Source: DTFZ01 sp050260375 (GTDB taxonomy: Bacteria > Bacillota > Clostridia > Christensenellales > SZUA-584). Taken from it: 64,000 nucleotides of DNA. The translations under genes were made by a program, and so were the position numbers. The notes beneath the pieces are model-generated. The model saw only the letters and a program-made list of their open reading frames with translations, did not search any database and had not been told where the DNA came from. This document shows positions 32,107 through 39,321 of this stretch, in pieces. Position 1 is the first letter of the stretch. The number at the start of each line of letters is the position of its first letter. Where the stretch lies: contig JBLNCA010000006.1 in assembly GCA_050260375.1 (NCBI GenBank), forward strand, positions 124,001 to 188,000, written 5' to 3'.

Positions 32107-33306
32107 TTACCTCAACATAACGTTTGTATTGCCCGCGCCTATTATTACGGCTACGGTTATGAAAAACATTGCGGCTGCGGCGACCACCGCCGCGAAAAGC
32201 AGCAGCAGCACGTCAGCGGACGCGGTTGCGAACTTGCCAATAGGCTTTCCGCCGACCGGCTCGAGCACCGCCCCCGTGAGCTTAAACAAAAAGTAATGCG
32301 CCAGTATGCCGAACACCGGGGTTATAGCTATTGCCGCAATGATAATTATCCCGGCGATGCCTATCGCGTTCTTTATAAGCAGCGTGCACGATATAAGCAC
32401 GTCTACCGAGTCGGACACCATGCCGCCTATAATGGGAACGAGCTTGTCAATAGTATATTTTGCTGTCTTTATCGATATGCCGTCGAATGTGGAGCCTAGT
32501 AGCCCCTGTATGGCTATTATCCCTAAGAATATCGTAAAGCTTAGCCCTATAGCCCATTTGACTATCGTCTTGATAAGCGCGCAGAAACCTGTCAGTTTTA
32601 TGCTCGTAGAAAAGTTGTTTATTATCGTAAACACCGTAAGCACTATAACCAGCGGCATTATTACGCTGCTGAAGAATATAGATATGCCTGTAGTAAGGAA
32701 CACCGTGGCGGGGCTGAGTATCGCCGCGGACGTGATGCCGCCAAGCGCCGTCAGCAGCGTTATCAGCAGCGGAAAAAGATCGGAAGTAAACGACGTCATC
32801 GATTTAATGGCGCCCGCGCCTATCGAGAACGCTACGGAGAGTATGCCTATCGTTATAGTGCCTATTATCACGAACTGAGCCGTCTGCGCGGCCTTCGATA
32901 CGCCAGTGTCGCCGAACGACGGCTTGAAGTGGGTTATTATGCTGAACAGCAGCGCTATTACTATTATCTGCACTATCGCGGGTATGCTCTGCTTTACGCC
33001 GCCGAACATCGAATCGAGAACGAGCGAATACACGTCGGTTATTTGAAAATCCGCGCCGCCTTTTGCGAGCATGATTACGAACGTCTTAAGGTCCACGCCG
33101 CCTGTTATAGGGCGCAGCGTGTCTGCGTACTTGTTGAAATACTCCTCTATTTCATGAAGGTCGGCCGTGCCCAGAGCGCTTTCTATATTGCGCGTTATCT
33201 CGTCTTCGAGCGCCCTGTCTATCTCTTCCTCGTCCGTTGCGTGCGACGAAGACGGGAACGCAAGCATGCATAGCGCTATTAATACGATTATCACGGCTTT
33301 CTTCAT
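32107..33306 (-). CDS. spoIIIAE: Stage III sporulation protein AE
   Basis: A 399-residue polytopic membrane protein. A cleavable signal (AVIIVLIALCMLAFPSSSHA) is followed by an external segment and about seven helices, including VQIIVIALLFSIITHFKPSF and LPVILVLTVF-like spacing (here VIMPLVIVLTVFTIINNFS). It is the putative export-apparatus component of the SpoIIIA complex. ATG 33304-33306 follows TAGGG. Confidence 0.95.
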   Translation of the reverse strand: MKKAVIIVLIALCMLAFPSSSHATDEEEIDRALEDEITRNIESALGTADLHEIEEYFNKYADTLRPITGGVDLKTFVIMLAKGGADFQITDVYSLVLDSMFGGVKQSIPAIVQIIVIALLFSIITHFKPSFGDTGVSKAAQTAQFVIIGTITIGILSVAFSIGAGAIKSMTSFTSDLFPLLITLLTALGGITSAAILSPATVFLTTGISIFFSSVIMPLVIVLTVFTIINNFSTSIKLTGFCALIKTIVKWAIGLSFTIFLGIIAIQGLLGSTFDGISIKTAKYTIDKLVPIIGGMVSDSVDVLISCTLLIKNAIGIAGIIIIAAIAITPVFGILAHYFLFKLTGAVLEPVGGKPIGKFATASADVLLLLFAAVVAAAAMFFITVAVIIGAGNTNVMLR

Positions 33307-33323
33307 ATGTTTTTCCCTAGAGT

Positions 33324-33710
33324 TTATCCAAGCAGGCCCAGCACCATGTTCATAAACGACGTAATAACCGGCAGCGAAAGCACGATTATAAACACCCTTC
33401 CTGCAAGCTCGACCTTTGAGGCTATTGAGCTCTCCCCGGTATCTTTAAGCAGCTGTACGGCAAATTCGCATATATACGCTACGCCTATGATCTTTAACAC
33501 CACGGTGATGCTTTCATACGGTATGTCGTACCTCGAGACTACGTCTCTTATATAGTCGACCGCGGTAACAAGGTAATCGAGAGCGTATATAAAAATAATC
33601 AGGCCGGCCACCAGGCTTACCTGCATGGCAAGCTCCGGCTGCTTCTGTTTTATAGCTATCACCAGCACGCCCGAGAGTATGCCTATGAACGCTATCTGTA
33701 CTATCTCCAT
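33324..33710 (-). CDS. spoIIIAD: Stage III sporulation protein AD
   Basis: A 128-residue membrane protein with about four helices (IAFIGILSGVLVIAIKQKQP; MQVSLVAGLIIFIYALDYLV; VFIIVLSLPVITSFMNMVLG). The KQKQPELAMQVSLVAG loop is typical of SpoIIIAD. It is 1 bp before spoIIIAC's end and shares the SpoIIIAC/AD fold. Confidence 0.94.
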   Translation of the reverse strand: MEIVQIAFIGILSGVLVIAIKQKQPELAMQVSLVAGLIIFIYALDYLVTAVDYIRDVVSRYDIPYESITVVLKIIGVAYICEFAVQLLKDTGESSIASKVELAGRVFIIVLSLPVITSFMNMVLGLLG

Positions 33711-33711
33711 G

Positions 33712-33909
33712 TCAATACAGCCCGAATATGCGCTTTACGCTTTCAAACAGGTTGCCGACAAGGTCTACGACCATAAGCAGAACGATTACAAGCCCGGCTA
33801 TGGTGGTGAGCAGCGCGATATCGTCCCTGCCCGAGCGCACGAGCAGCGCGTGCAGTACGGCTATGAGTATGCCTATCGCGGCAATTCTGAATATTATATC
33901 TATGTTCAA
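33712..33909 (-). CDS. spoIIIAC: Stage III sporulation protein AC
   Basis: A 65-residue protein with two helices (IFRIAAIGILIAVLHALLVR and IALLTTIAGLVIVLLMVVDL). Size and sequence match SpoIIIAC. It resembles one half of SpoIIIAD. Confidence 0.94.
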   Translation of the reverse strand: MNIDIIFRIAAIGILIAVLHALLVRSGRDDIALLTTIAGLVIVLLMVVDLVGNLFESVKRIFGLY

Positions 33910-33922
33910 TCATATCCCTCCT

Positions 33923-34426
33923 CTATATCATCAGCAGTGCGATAAGCAGGCCGGCAAGCATGCCGGACGTATTGTATAGCCTGCATTTCTTGCGTTTTTC
34001 CGTTTCCACTTCGCTTACGTAACCGGCGAGCAGCTTGATATATGCGCTCGACTGCCTTTCGCTCGGGTTCATGCACAGCGTTTCTATGGCGGCTCCTCCT
34101 GCGTATACTACGTTTAAGTCCTCTTTTGTGAGATACGACAGGTGAAGCTCGTCAAAGCAGCACTTCCAGATGCCCGCGAACGCCTTCTGCGGCGAGCTTT
34201 TAAGCATATGCGAGCAGCGCCGCAGGAATACGCCCAGTTCGCTGTCCCGAGGCGTTTCGAGCGCTTTATAGAGCTCGAGGTTCATGCCCGTTATCCTGTC
34301 GGAAATGTATATCAGCGACGACTGGTATTCCCTGAAAAACTCCAGCCTTTGCGCCGTCCTTTTTGAAAGCAGGCGCCCAATGTACGCGCAAAGCGCCACT
34401 ACCAAAAGGCACGCAAGCAGCTTCAT
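33923..34426 (-). CDS. spoIIIAB: Stage III sporulation protein AB
   Basis: A 167-residue protein with a helix at each end (LLACLLVVALCAYIGRLLSK; GMLAGLLIALLMI) and a helical soluble core (FREYQSSLIYISDRITGMNL). It resembles type II secretion GspF. It overlaps spoIIIAA by 4 bp. Confidence 0.92.
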   Translation of the reverse strand: MKLLACLLVVALCAYIGRLLSKRTAQRLEFFREYQSSLIYISDRITGMNLELYKALETPRDSELGVFLRRCSHMLKSSPQKAFAGIWKCCFDELHLSYLTKEDLNVVYAGGAAIETLCMNPSERQSSAYIKLLAGYVSEVETEKRKKCRLYNTSGMLAGLLIALLMI

Positions 34427-35397
34427 TTGTATTCCCCCTTCAGCCGGAACGGCTCTTTCAATAATCCTTGTCCAAACCTGTCGTGTAGCTGCGCGACCGT
34501 TATCCTTCCCAACGCGGCAGACAATACGACATACGCGTCAAACAGCTTTTCGTCGAATAACTGCCTGAAAAACAGCCTTTTCAACAGGCACTCAAGGTCG
34601 GGAGCGTGTGCGGTGGTCACCATTACCACGCCCGCGTTGGTTACCTCGCGCATAGCCTCAAGGTCGGCGCTCTTGCCTATCTCGTCGGTGACTATTACGT
34701 CGGGAGACAGCGCGCGCAGCGCCATAAACACGCCCTCGTGCTTGGGCACTCCCGATATAACGTCGGTCTCTGTTCCTACGTCGAACAGCGCCCGCCCGTA
34801 AACGCTTGCCGCAAGCTCCTGCCGCTCGTCGATAAGCGACACCTTGCAGGGGCTTAGCCCGTCGCCGCTTCCGGCGCTCCTTGCTATATCGCGCGCGAGC
34901 GTCGTCTTACCGAGCTTAGGCGCGGAGATAATAAGCGTGCTGAGCAAACGCCCTTCTTCAGATATATATGGCAGCAACGCTTTTGATATGCCTGCGGTCT
35001 CCCTCGGTATGCGGAAATTGATGCCGTTTATGCTCTTATACGACTTAACCGCGCCTGCCGATTGCACTGCGCTGCCCGCTATGCCCGCGCGTATGCCGCT
35101 GTTAAGCGTTAAAAAGCCCTGCCTTAAATCGTCCTCAAACGCGTACGCCGATTTGCCGGTTATCGCGCTGAACGTCTGCTCTATCTCCGCTTCGCTTATT
35201 ATCATCCCGCCGCCGTCAAGCGAGCCGTCCGGGCTTACGCGGTAGCCTTTTTCGCATGTGTATACCATAAGCGGCTTTGCGGCGCGCAGCCGTATTTCTT
35301 CCGCTCGCGATGCGAAATCTTCGGCGATGTTTGAAAGCGCCGAGAATATACGCTCGGGAAGGTATTTTTCAAGAGCGTTTTTCCAATTCAATTTCAT
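34423..35397 (-). CDS. spoIIIAA: Stage III sporulation protein AA (ATPase)
   Basis: A 324-residue AAA-type ATPase that powers the SpoIIIA complex from the mother cell. The Walker A region is IISAPKLGKTTLARDIARSA, with Ser replacing the first Gly. VSLIDERQELAASVYG and ALSPDVIVTDEIGKSADLEA (Walker B) follow. ATG 35397 or 35409 are both possible. Neither has a ribosome site, and a SigE-like -10 ends only 7 bp before 35409, so the mRNA may be leaderless or nearly so. First gene of the operon. Confidence 0.93.
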   Translation of the reverse strand: MKLNWKNALEKYLPERIFSALSNIAEDFASRAEEIRLRAAKPLMVYTCEKGYRVSPDGSLDGGGMIISEAEIEQTFSAITGKSAYAFEDDLRQGFLTLNSGIRAGIAGSAVQSAGAVKSYKSINGINFRIPRETAGISKALLPYISEEGRLLSTLIISAPKLGKTTLARDIARSAGSGDGLSPCKVSLIDERQELAASVYGRALFDVGTETDVISGVPKHEGVFMALRALSPDVIVTDEIGKSADLEAMREVTNAGVVMVTTAHAPDLECLLKRLFFRQLFDEKLFDAYVVLSAALGRITVAQLHDRFGQGLLKEPFRLKGEYK

Positions 35398-35415
35398 GTT
35401 AACGTTCATGGTTAA

Positions 35416-35445
35416 TGTATATGTATATAGTGAAGTGTTTATAAC
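35416..35445 (-). promoter_or_regulatory. Candidate SigE promoter of the spoIIIA operon
   Basis: On the minus strand GTTATAA (35439-35445), a 15-nt spacer and CATATACA (35416-35423) resemble the SigE pattern (ATATT-like -35, CATAYAMT -10; one -10 mismatch). The spoIIIA operon is a known SigE target. Confidence 0.4.
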
Positions 35446-35471
35446 GAAACGGTTCGACAGTAAAACTGAAC

Positions 35472-35507
35472 AAAAAAACAGCGTACAGACAAACGCCTGC
35501 ACGCTGT
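35472..35507 (-). terminator. Intrinsic terminator of leuACD
   Basis: On the minus strand an 11-bp stem ACAGCGTGCAG/CTGTACGCTGT (one G-U, 8-nt loop) is followed by seven T. It begins 12 bp after the leuD stop and insulates spoIIIA from leu read-through. Confidence 0.93.
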
Positions 35508-35518
35508 ATAAGCTTCAA

Positions 35519-35995
35519 TCACTTTCCGGAGATATACCCTATAAGCCCGTTTGACTCGATTATCTTGCGCATGAACGGAGGGAACGGCTCGGCCTTTGAA
35601 GTTATCCCCTTGGTTATATTGCGTATTATGCCGTTCTCGAGGTCTACTTCCAGCTCGTCGCCGCTGTCGGCGCTTTTTACGGCATCCGGGCATTCGAGTA
35701 TAGGCAAGCCTATGTTTATCGAGTTCCTGAAGAATATGCGCGCGAACGAATTTGCAATGACGCAGTATATTCCCGACGCTTTTATCGCTATAGGCGCGTG
35801 CTCCCTTGAAGAGCCGCAGCCGAAGTTGTTTTCCGCGACTATGATGTCGCCCTTTCTTACAGTCTTTGAAAAGTCTGCGTCTATATCCTCCATGCAGTGG
35901 GATGCAAGCTCGCCCGGGTCGGACGTGTTAAGGTATCTTGCCGGTATTATTACGTCGGTATCCACATTGCTGCCGTATTTATATACTTTGCCCAT
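35519..35995 (-). CDS. leuD: 3-isopropylmalate dehydratase small subunit
   Basis: A 158-residue swivel-domain subunit of isopropylmalate isomerase. YGSNVDTDVIIPARYLNTSD, VAENNFGCGSSREHAPIAIK and ANSFARIFFRNSINIGLPIL are the family motifs. I chose ATG 35993-35995 behind GCGAGGT, although the frame stays open into leuC. It is the archaeal/clostridial-type short form. Confidence 0.96.
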   Translation of the reverse strand: MGKVYKYGSNVDTDVIIPARYLNTSDPGELASHCMEDIDADFSKTVRKGDIIVAENNFGCGSSREHAPIAIKASGIYCVIANSFARIFFRNSINIGLPILECPDAVKSADSGDELEVDLENGIIRNITKGITSKAEPFPPFMRKIIESNGLIGYISGK

Positions 35996-36000
35996 ATTCG

Positions 36001-37266
36001 TTACCTCGCTATGTTCTCGGGATTTTCTATTCTGCCGGTAAGCGCGGAAGCCGCCGCCACAGCCGGGCTCGCGAGATATACCTCGGATTTTATATGCCCC
36101 ATCCTGCCGACGAAGTTCCTGTTGGTGGTCGATACCGCCCTCTCGCCCGCCGCGAGTATGCCCATGTGGCCGCCGAGGCACGGCCCGCAGGTCGGCGTGG
36201 AGACCACGGCTCCCGCCTTGACGAAATCCGCTACTAGCCCTTCTTCCAGCGCCTGAAGGTATATTGCCTGCGTTCCGGGTATCACTATTGCCCTTACGCC
36301 TTTTTTGACCCGCTTGCCGCGCAGTATACCCGCCGCTATGCGCAGGTCGGTTATGCGCCCGTTGGTGCACGAGCCTATCACTACCTGGTCTATCTTTATA
36401 TCGCCCACTTCGTCTATCGTTCTAGCGTTTTCGGGAAGGTGCGGGAACGCGACTGTGGGGCGCAGCGATGAGAGGTCTATCGTGATTACTCTTTCATACT
36501 CCGCGTCCTCGTCAGCCTCAAATACCTTATACGGCCTTGAAGAGTGCTCTTTTACATAGGAAACGGTCTGTTCGTCCACGGGGAATATGCCGTTTTTGGC
36601 GCCCGCCTCAATAGCCATGTTGCATACGGTGAACCTGTCGTCCATAGAAAGGCTGTTTATGCCGTCTCCCGCGAACTCCATAGATTTGTACAGCGCGCCG
36701 TCCACGCCTATAAGCCCTATTATATGGATTATCAGGTCTTTGCCCGACACCCATTTCTGCGGCTTGCCGGTAAGCGCGAATTTTATTGCGGACGGCACCT
36801 TGAACCAGCATTTGCCTGTAGCCATTACCGCCGCGAGGTCTGTGCTTCCGACTCCGGTGGAAAAAGCGCCGAGCGCTCCGTAGGTGCACGTATGCGAATC
36901 CGCGCCGATTATCGCGTCTCCCGGCACGGCGAGGCCTTTTTCGGGTATGAGGCAGTGCTCTATGCCCATCTCGCCTATCTCAAAGTAGTTTGCAATCTGC
37001 TGCTCGCATGCGAACTCGCGCGTCATCCTGCACTGCTCGGCAGCCTTTATATCCTTGTTGGGCGTGAAGTGGTCGGGGATCAAAGCCACTTTATTCTTGT
37101 CAAAAACGGCCTTCTTCCCCGTTTTTGCAAACTCCTTTATAGCCACGGGCGCGGTTATATCGTTGCCGAAAGCAAGGTCTATATCCGCCTCGATAAACTG
37201 CCCGGCGTGCACTTCGGAAAGCCCCGACTTAAACGCAAGTATTTTTTGTGTTATCGTCATCCCCAT
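36001..37266 (-). CDS. leuC: 3-isopropylmalate dehydratase large subunit
   Basis: A 421-residue aconitase-family [4Fe-4S] enzyme. DSHTCTYGALGAFSTGVGST, VVIGSCTNGRITDLRIAAGI and TPTCGPCLGGHMGILAAGER carry the three cluster Cys. The length suits the two-subunit clostridial type. The start is ATG 37264-37266, 8 nt from GGAGGG. leuA, leuC and leuD are consecutive; leuB is not in the window. Confidence 0.96.
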   Translation of the reverse strand: MGMTITQKILAFKSGLSEVHAGQFIEADIDLAFGNDITAPVAIKEFAKTGKKAVFDKNKVALIPDHFTPNKDIKAAEQCRMTREFACEQQIANYFEIGEMGIEHCLIPEKGLAVPGDAIIGADSHTCTYGALGAFSTGVGSTDLAAVMATGKCWFKVPSAIKFALTGKPQKWVSGKDLIIHIIGLIGVDGALYKSMEFAGDGINSLSMDDRFTVCNMAIEAGAKNGIFPVDEQTVSYVKEHSSRPYKVFEADEDAEYERVITIDLSSLRPTVAFPHLPENARTIDEVGDIKIDQVVIGSCTNGRITDLRIAAGILRGKRVKKGVRAIVIPGTQAIYLQALEEGLVADFVKAGAVVSTPTCGPCLGGHMGILAAGERAVSTTNRNFVGRMGHIKSEVYLASPAVAAASALTGRIENPENIAR

Positions 37267-37270
37267 GCTT

Positions 37271-38788
37271 TTAGCCCTCCAGCTTTGTTTCGTAGCAGTA
37301 CCTGTTTATCGCGTCGATATACGCCCTGACGCTCGCTTCGACTATATCGGTGGAAAGTCCGCGGCCCCTCACCTTCTTGCCGTCCTTATCCAGTTTTACC
37401 ACTACTTCGCCCTGAGCGTCCTTGCCGCCCGTTACCGAGCGGACTATATAGTCGTCCAGCTTAAAGCTTAAGCCGGTGCACCGCTCTATCGCGTTAAAGG
37501 AAGCGTCCACAGGCCCGTCGCCTGTCGCGGCTTCTTCGAGCACTTCGTCTCCGTGCAGCAGCTTTACTACGGCTGTAGACGTCATCTTGTTGCCGCTGTT
37601 AATAACGAACGCGTCGAATACATATTCGCTGGGCACGGTGAACGCGTCGTGCTCCACAAGCGCCCTTAAGTCCATGTCCGATACGTCCTTTTTCCTGTCA
37701 GCAAGCTGCTTGAACTTCTCGAAATAGTATTCGAGCTTTTCTTCATCCGGCATGAACCCTAAGGACTTAAGCCGCTCTTCAAACGCGTGCTTGCCCGAAT
37801 GCTTGCCCAGCACTATAGTATTCGCGGGCAGGCCGATGGATTCCGGTGTCATTATCTCATATGTCTTTTTATTTGCCAACACTCCATGCTGGTGTATGCC
37901 CGCCTCGTGTGCAAAAGCGTTTGCGCCTACGACGGCTTTGTTGGGCTGCACGGACACGCCGGTGATGGCGGATACGAGGCGCGAAGCGTTGTATATCTGC
38001 CGCGTGTCTATATTTGTAGTGTAATCATAAAGGTCGCGCCGCGTTGCTATAGCCATGACTACCTCTTCGAGCGCAGCGTTGCCCGCCCTCTCGCCTATTC
38101 CGTTTATCGTGCACTCTACCTGGTCTACGCCCGCGCGCACCGCAGCGAGCGTATTGGCGACGGCAAGGCCCAAGTCGTTATGGCAATGCACGGAAATATC
38201 AACCTTCTCTATGCCGCGCACATTGTTCTTTATGCCCAAAATGAGCTCGTAGAATTCCTCGGGAGTCGAGTAGCCTACCGTATCGGGAATGTTTATGCAT
38301 GTAGCGCCCGCTTTTATTACGCCTTCAAACACCCTGTAGAGGAAACCGGGCTCGCTTCGCGACGCGTCTTCCGCCGAGAACTCTACATCCGGGCAAAGGT
38401 TTCTCGCGTATTTAACCATATTTACCGCCTGCGCAAGCACGTCGTCGGGGCTCATCTTCAACTTATACTGCATGTGTATAGGCGACGTCGCGATAAACGT
38501 GTGAATCCTTGGCAGCTTTGCGTTTTTAACGGCTTCCCACGAGCGGTCTATATCTTTTTCAAGAGCGCGCGAAAGGCTTGCGACGCACGTATCCTTTACG
38601 GCCTCGGCGATCGTTTTGACGGAGATGAAGTCTCCGGGCGATGCTATCGCAAACCCTGCCTCGATAACGTCGACTTTAAGCTTTTCAAGCTGGTGCGCGA
38701 CCTCTATCTTTTCCTGCAGGTTCATGCTGCATCCCGGCGACTGTTCGCCGTCTCTGAGCGTTGTGTCGAAAATCTTGATGGTTTTCAT
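37271..38788 (-). CDS. leuA: 2-isopropylmalate synthase
   Basis: A 505-residue enzyme that commits carbon to leucine. IKIFDTTLRDGEQSPGCSMN is the catalytic TIM-barrel start, ISVHCHNDLGLAVANTLAAV carries the metal His residues, and INGIGERAGNAALEEVVMAI follows. The C-terminal regulatory domain is present from about residue 385. ATG 38786-38788 is preceded by AAGGAGA. Expression should be controlled by the upstream T-box. Confidence 0.97.
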   Translation of the reverse strand: MKTIKIFDTTLRDGEQSPGCSMNLQEKIEVAHQLEKLKVDVIEAGFAIASPGDFISVKTIAEAVKDTCVASLSRALEKDIDRSWEAVKNAKLPRIHTFIATSPIHMQYKLKMSPDDVLAQAVNMVKYARNLCPDVEFSAEDASRSEPGFLYRVFEGVIKAGATCINIPDTVGYSTPEEFYELILGIKNNVRGIEKVDISVHCHNDLGLAVANTLAAVRAGVDQVECTINGIGERAGNAALEEVVMAIATRRDLYDYTTNIDTRQIYNASRLVSAITGVSVQPNKAVVGANAFAHEAGIHQHGVLANKKTYEIMTPESIGLPANTIVLGKHSGKHAFEERLKSLGFMPDEEKLEYYFEKFKQLADRKKDVSDMDLRALVEHDAFTVPSEYVFDAFVINSGNKMTSTAVVKLLHGDEVLEEAATGDGPVDASFNAIERCTGLSFKLDDYIVRSVTGGKDAQGEVVVKLDKDGKKVRGRGLSTDIVEASVRAYIDAINRYCYETKLEG

Positions 38789-38850
38789 GATCAATCTCCT
38801 TTATTTTTTATTCAGGCTGATCGTGACGAGAAGCACCTTTCCGGGTAAAT

Positions 38851-39146
38851 AAAAAAGCCCTTCGTCTTTACAGAGACGAAAGACCCGCGGTACCACTCTG
38901 CTTGCGGCAAATAAAGCCGCCAGCTTATCAGGGCACAACATGATGCCCGTACTCGTGTAACGTTGAGTCACGACGTCTGCACTTAATATCGCGCCCCCGA
39001 GTCGTAAGACTTTTTGGAGGTAAAAACATTCGGCACAGCAGCTTCGGAGCGAGCTTCACCGGGTTTTGTTTGCCGCCTTTCACCGATACGGCGGCTCTCT
39101 GGAAAACAAAATGGCCGATTACTGTTCTCCATCACAGCCTTTAGTT
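38851..39146 (-). promoter_or_regulatory. T-box leader (leucine-type) upstream of leuACD
   Basis: On the minus strand AGAGTGGTACCGCG (in 38883-38899) matches the T-box core AGGGTGGNACCGCG at 13 of 14 positions. It is followed by a terminator stem CTTTCGTCT/AGACGAAGG and TTTTTT (38851-38884). The 5' part can form Stem I. In it GTGAAGCTCGCTCC (CTC at 39051-39053) offers a Leu CUC specifier, which fits the genes downstream. Uncharged tRNA-Leu would favour the antiterminator and leu expression. Confidence 0.92.
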
Positions 39147-39151
39147 AACGT

Positions 39152-39181
39152 ATTATAATTCACGTACAAGCTGCCTGTCAA
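39152..39181 (-). promoter_or_regulatory. Consensus sigma-A promoter of the leu T-box operon
   Basis: TTGACA (39176-39181) and TATAAT (39152-39157), both perfect, 18 nt apart on the minus strand, directly upstream of the T-box leader. Confidence 0.9.
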
Positions 39182-39251
39182 TATATAATATCGTTTATTT
39201 TTTCAAACATATTCAGTAAAATTACTTTAACTGCGGTTTTGATACCGGCAA

Positions 39252-39289
39252 AGCGAAGAAAAGCCGCGCGGCAACGCCCGCGCGGCTTT
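39252..39289 (-). terminator. Intrinsic terminator after hppA
   Basis: On the minus strand a perfect 12-bp stem AAAGCCGCGCGG/CCGCGCGGCTTT (6-nt loop) is followed by TCTTCGCTT. It lies 33 bp after the hppA stop. Confidence 0.85.
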
Positions 39290-39321
39290 ATGCTTGTCCC
39301 AAAACACTAAACGGTTATTGA

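Noticed and set aside
35905..36256. Small plus-strand genes over leuC/leuD
   Set aside because: Antisense shadows without ribosome sites or recognisable domains.
35996..36370. N-terminally extended leuD (open frame from 36370)
   Set aside because: The extension lies wholly over leuC in another frame and is Arg/Gly/His-rich. ATG 35995 has a good ribosome site and the family's usual N-terminus.
37787..38848. A 353-codon open frame on the plus strand
   Set aside because: It is fully antisense to leuA, has no ribosome site and a Tyr/Arg/His-rich composition typical of a shadow frame of G+C-biased codons. The same applies to the long plus-strand frames at 5115-6167 and 20170-21315.
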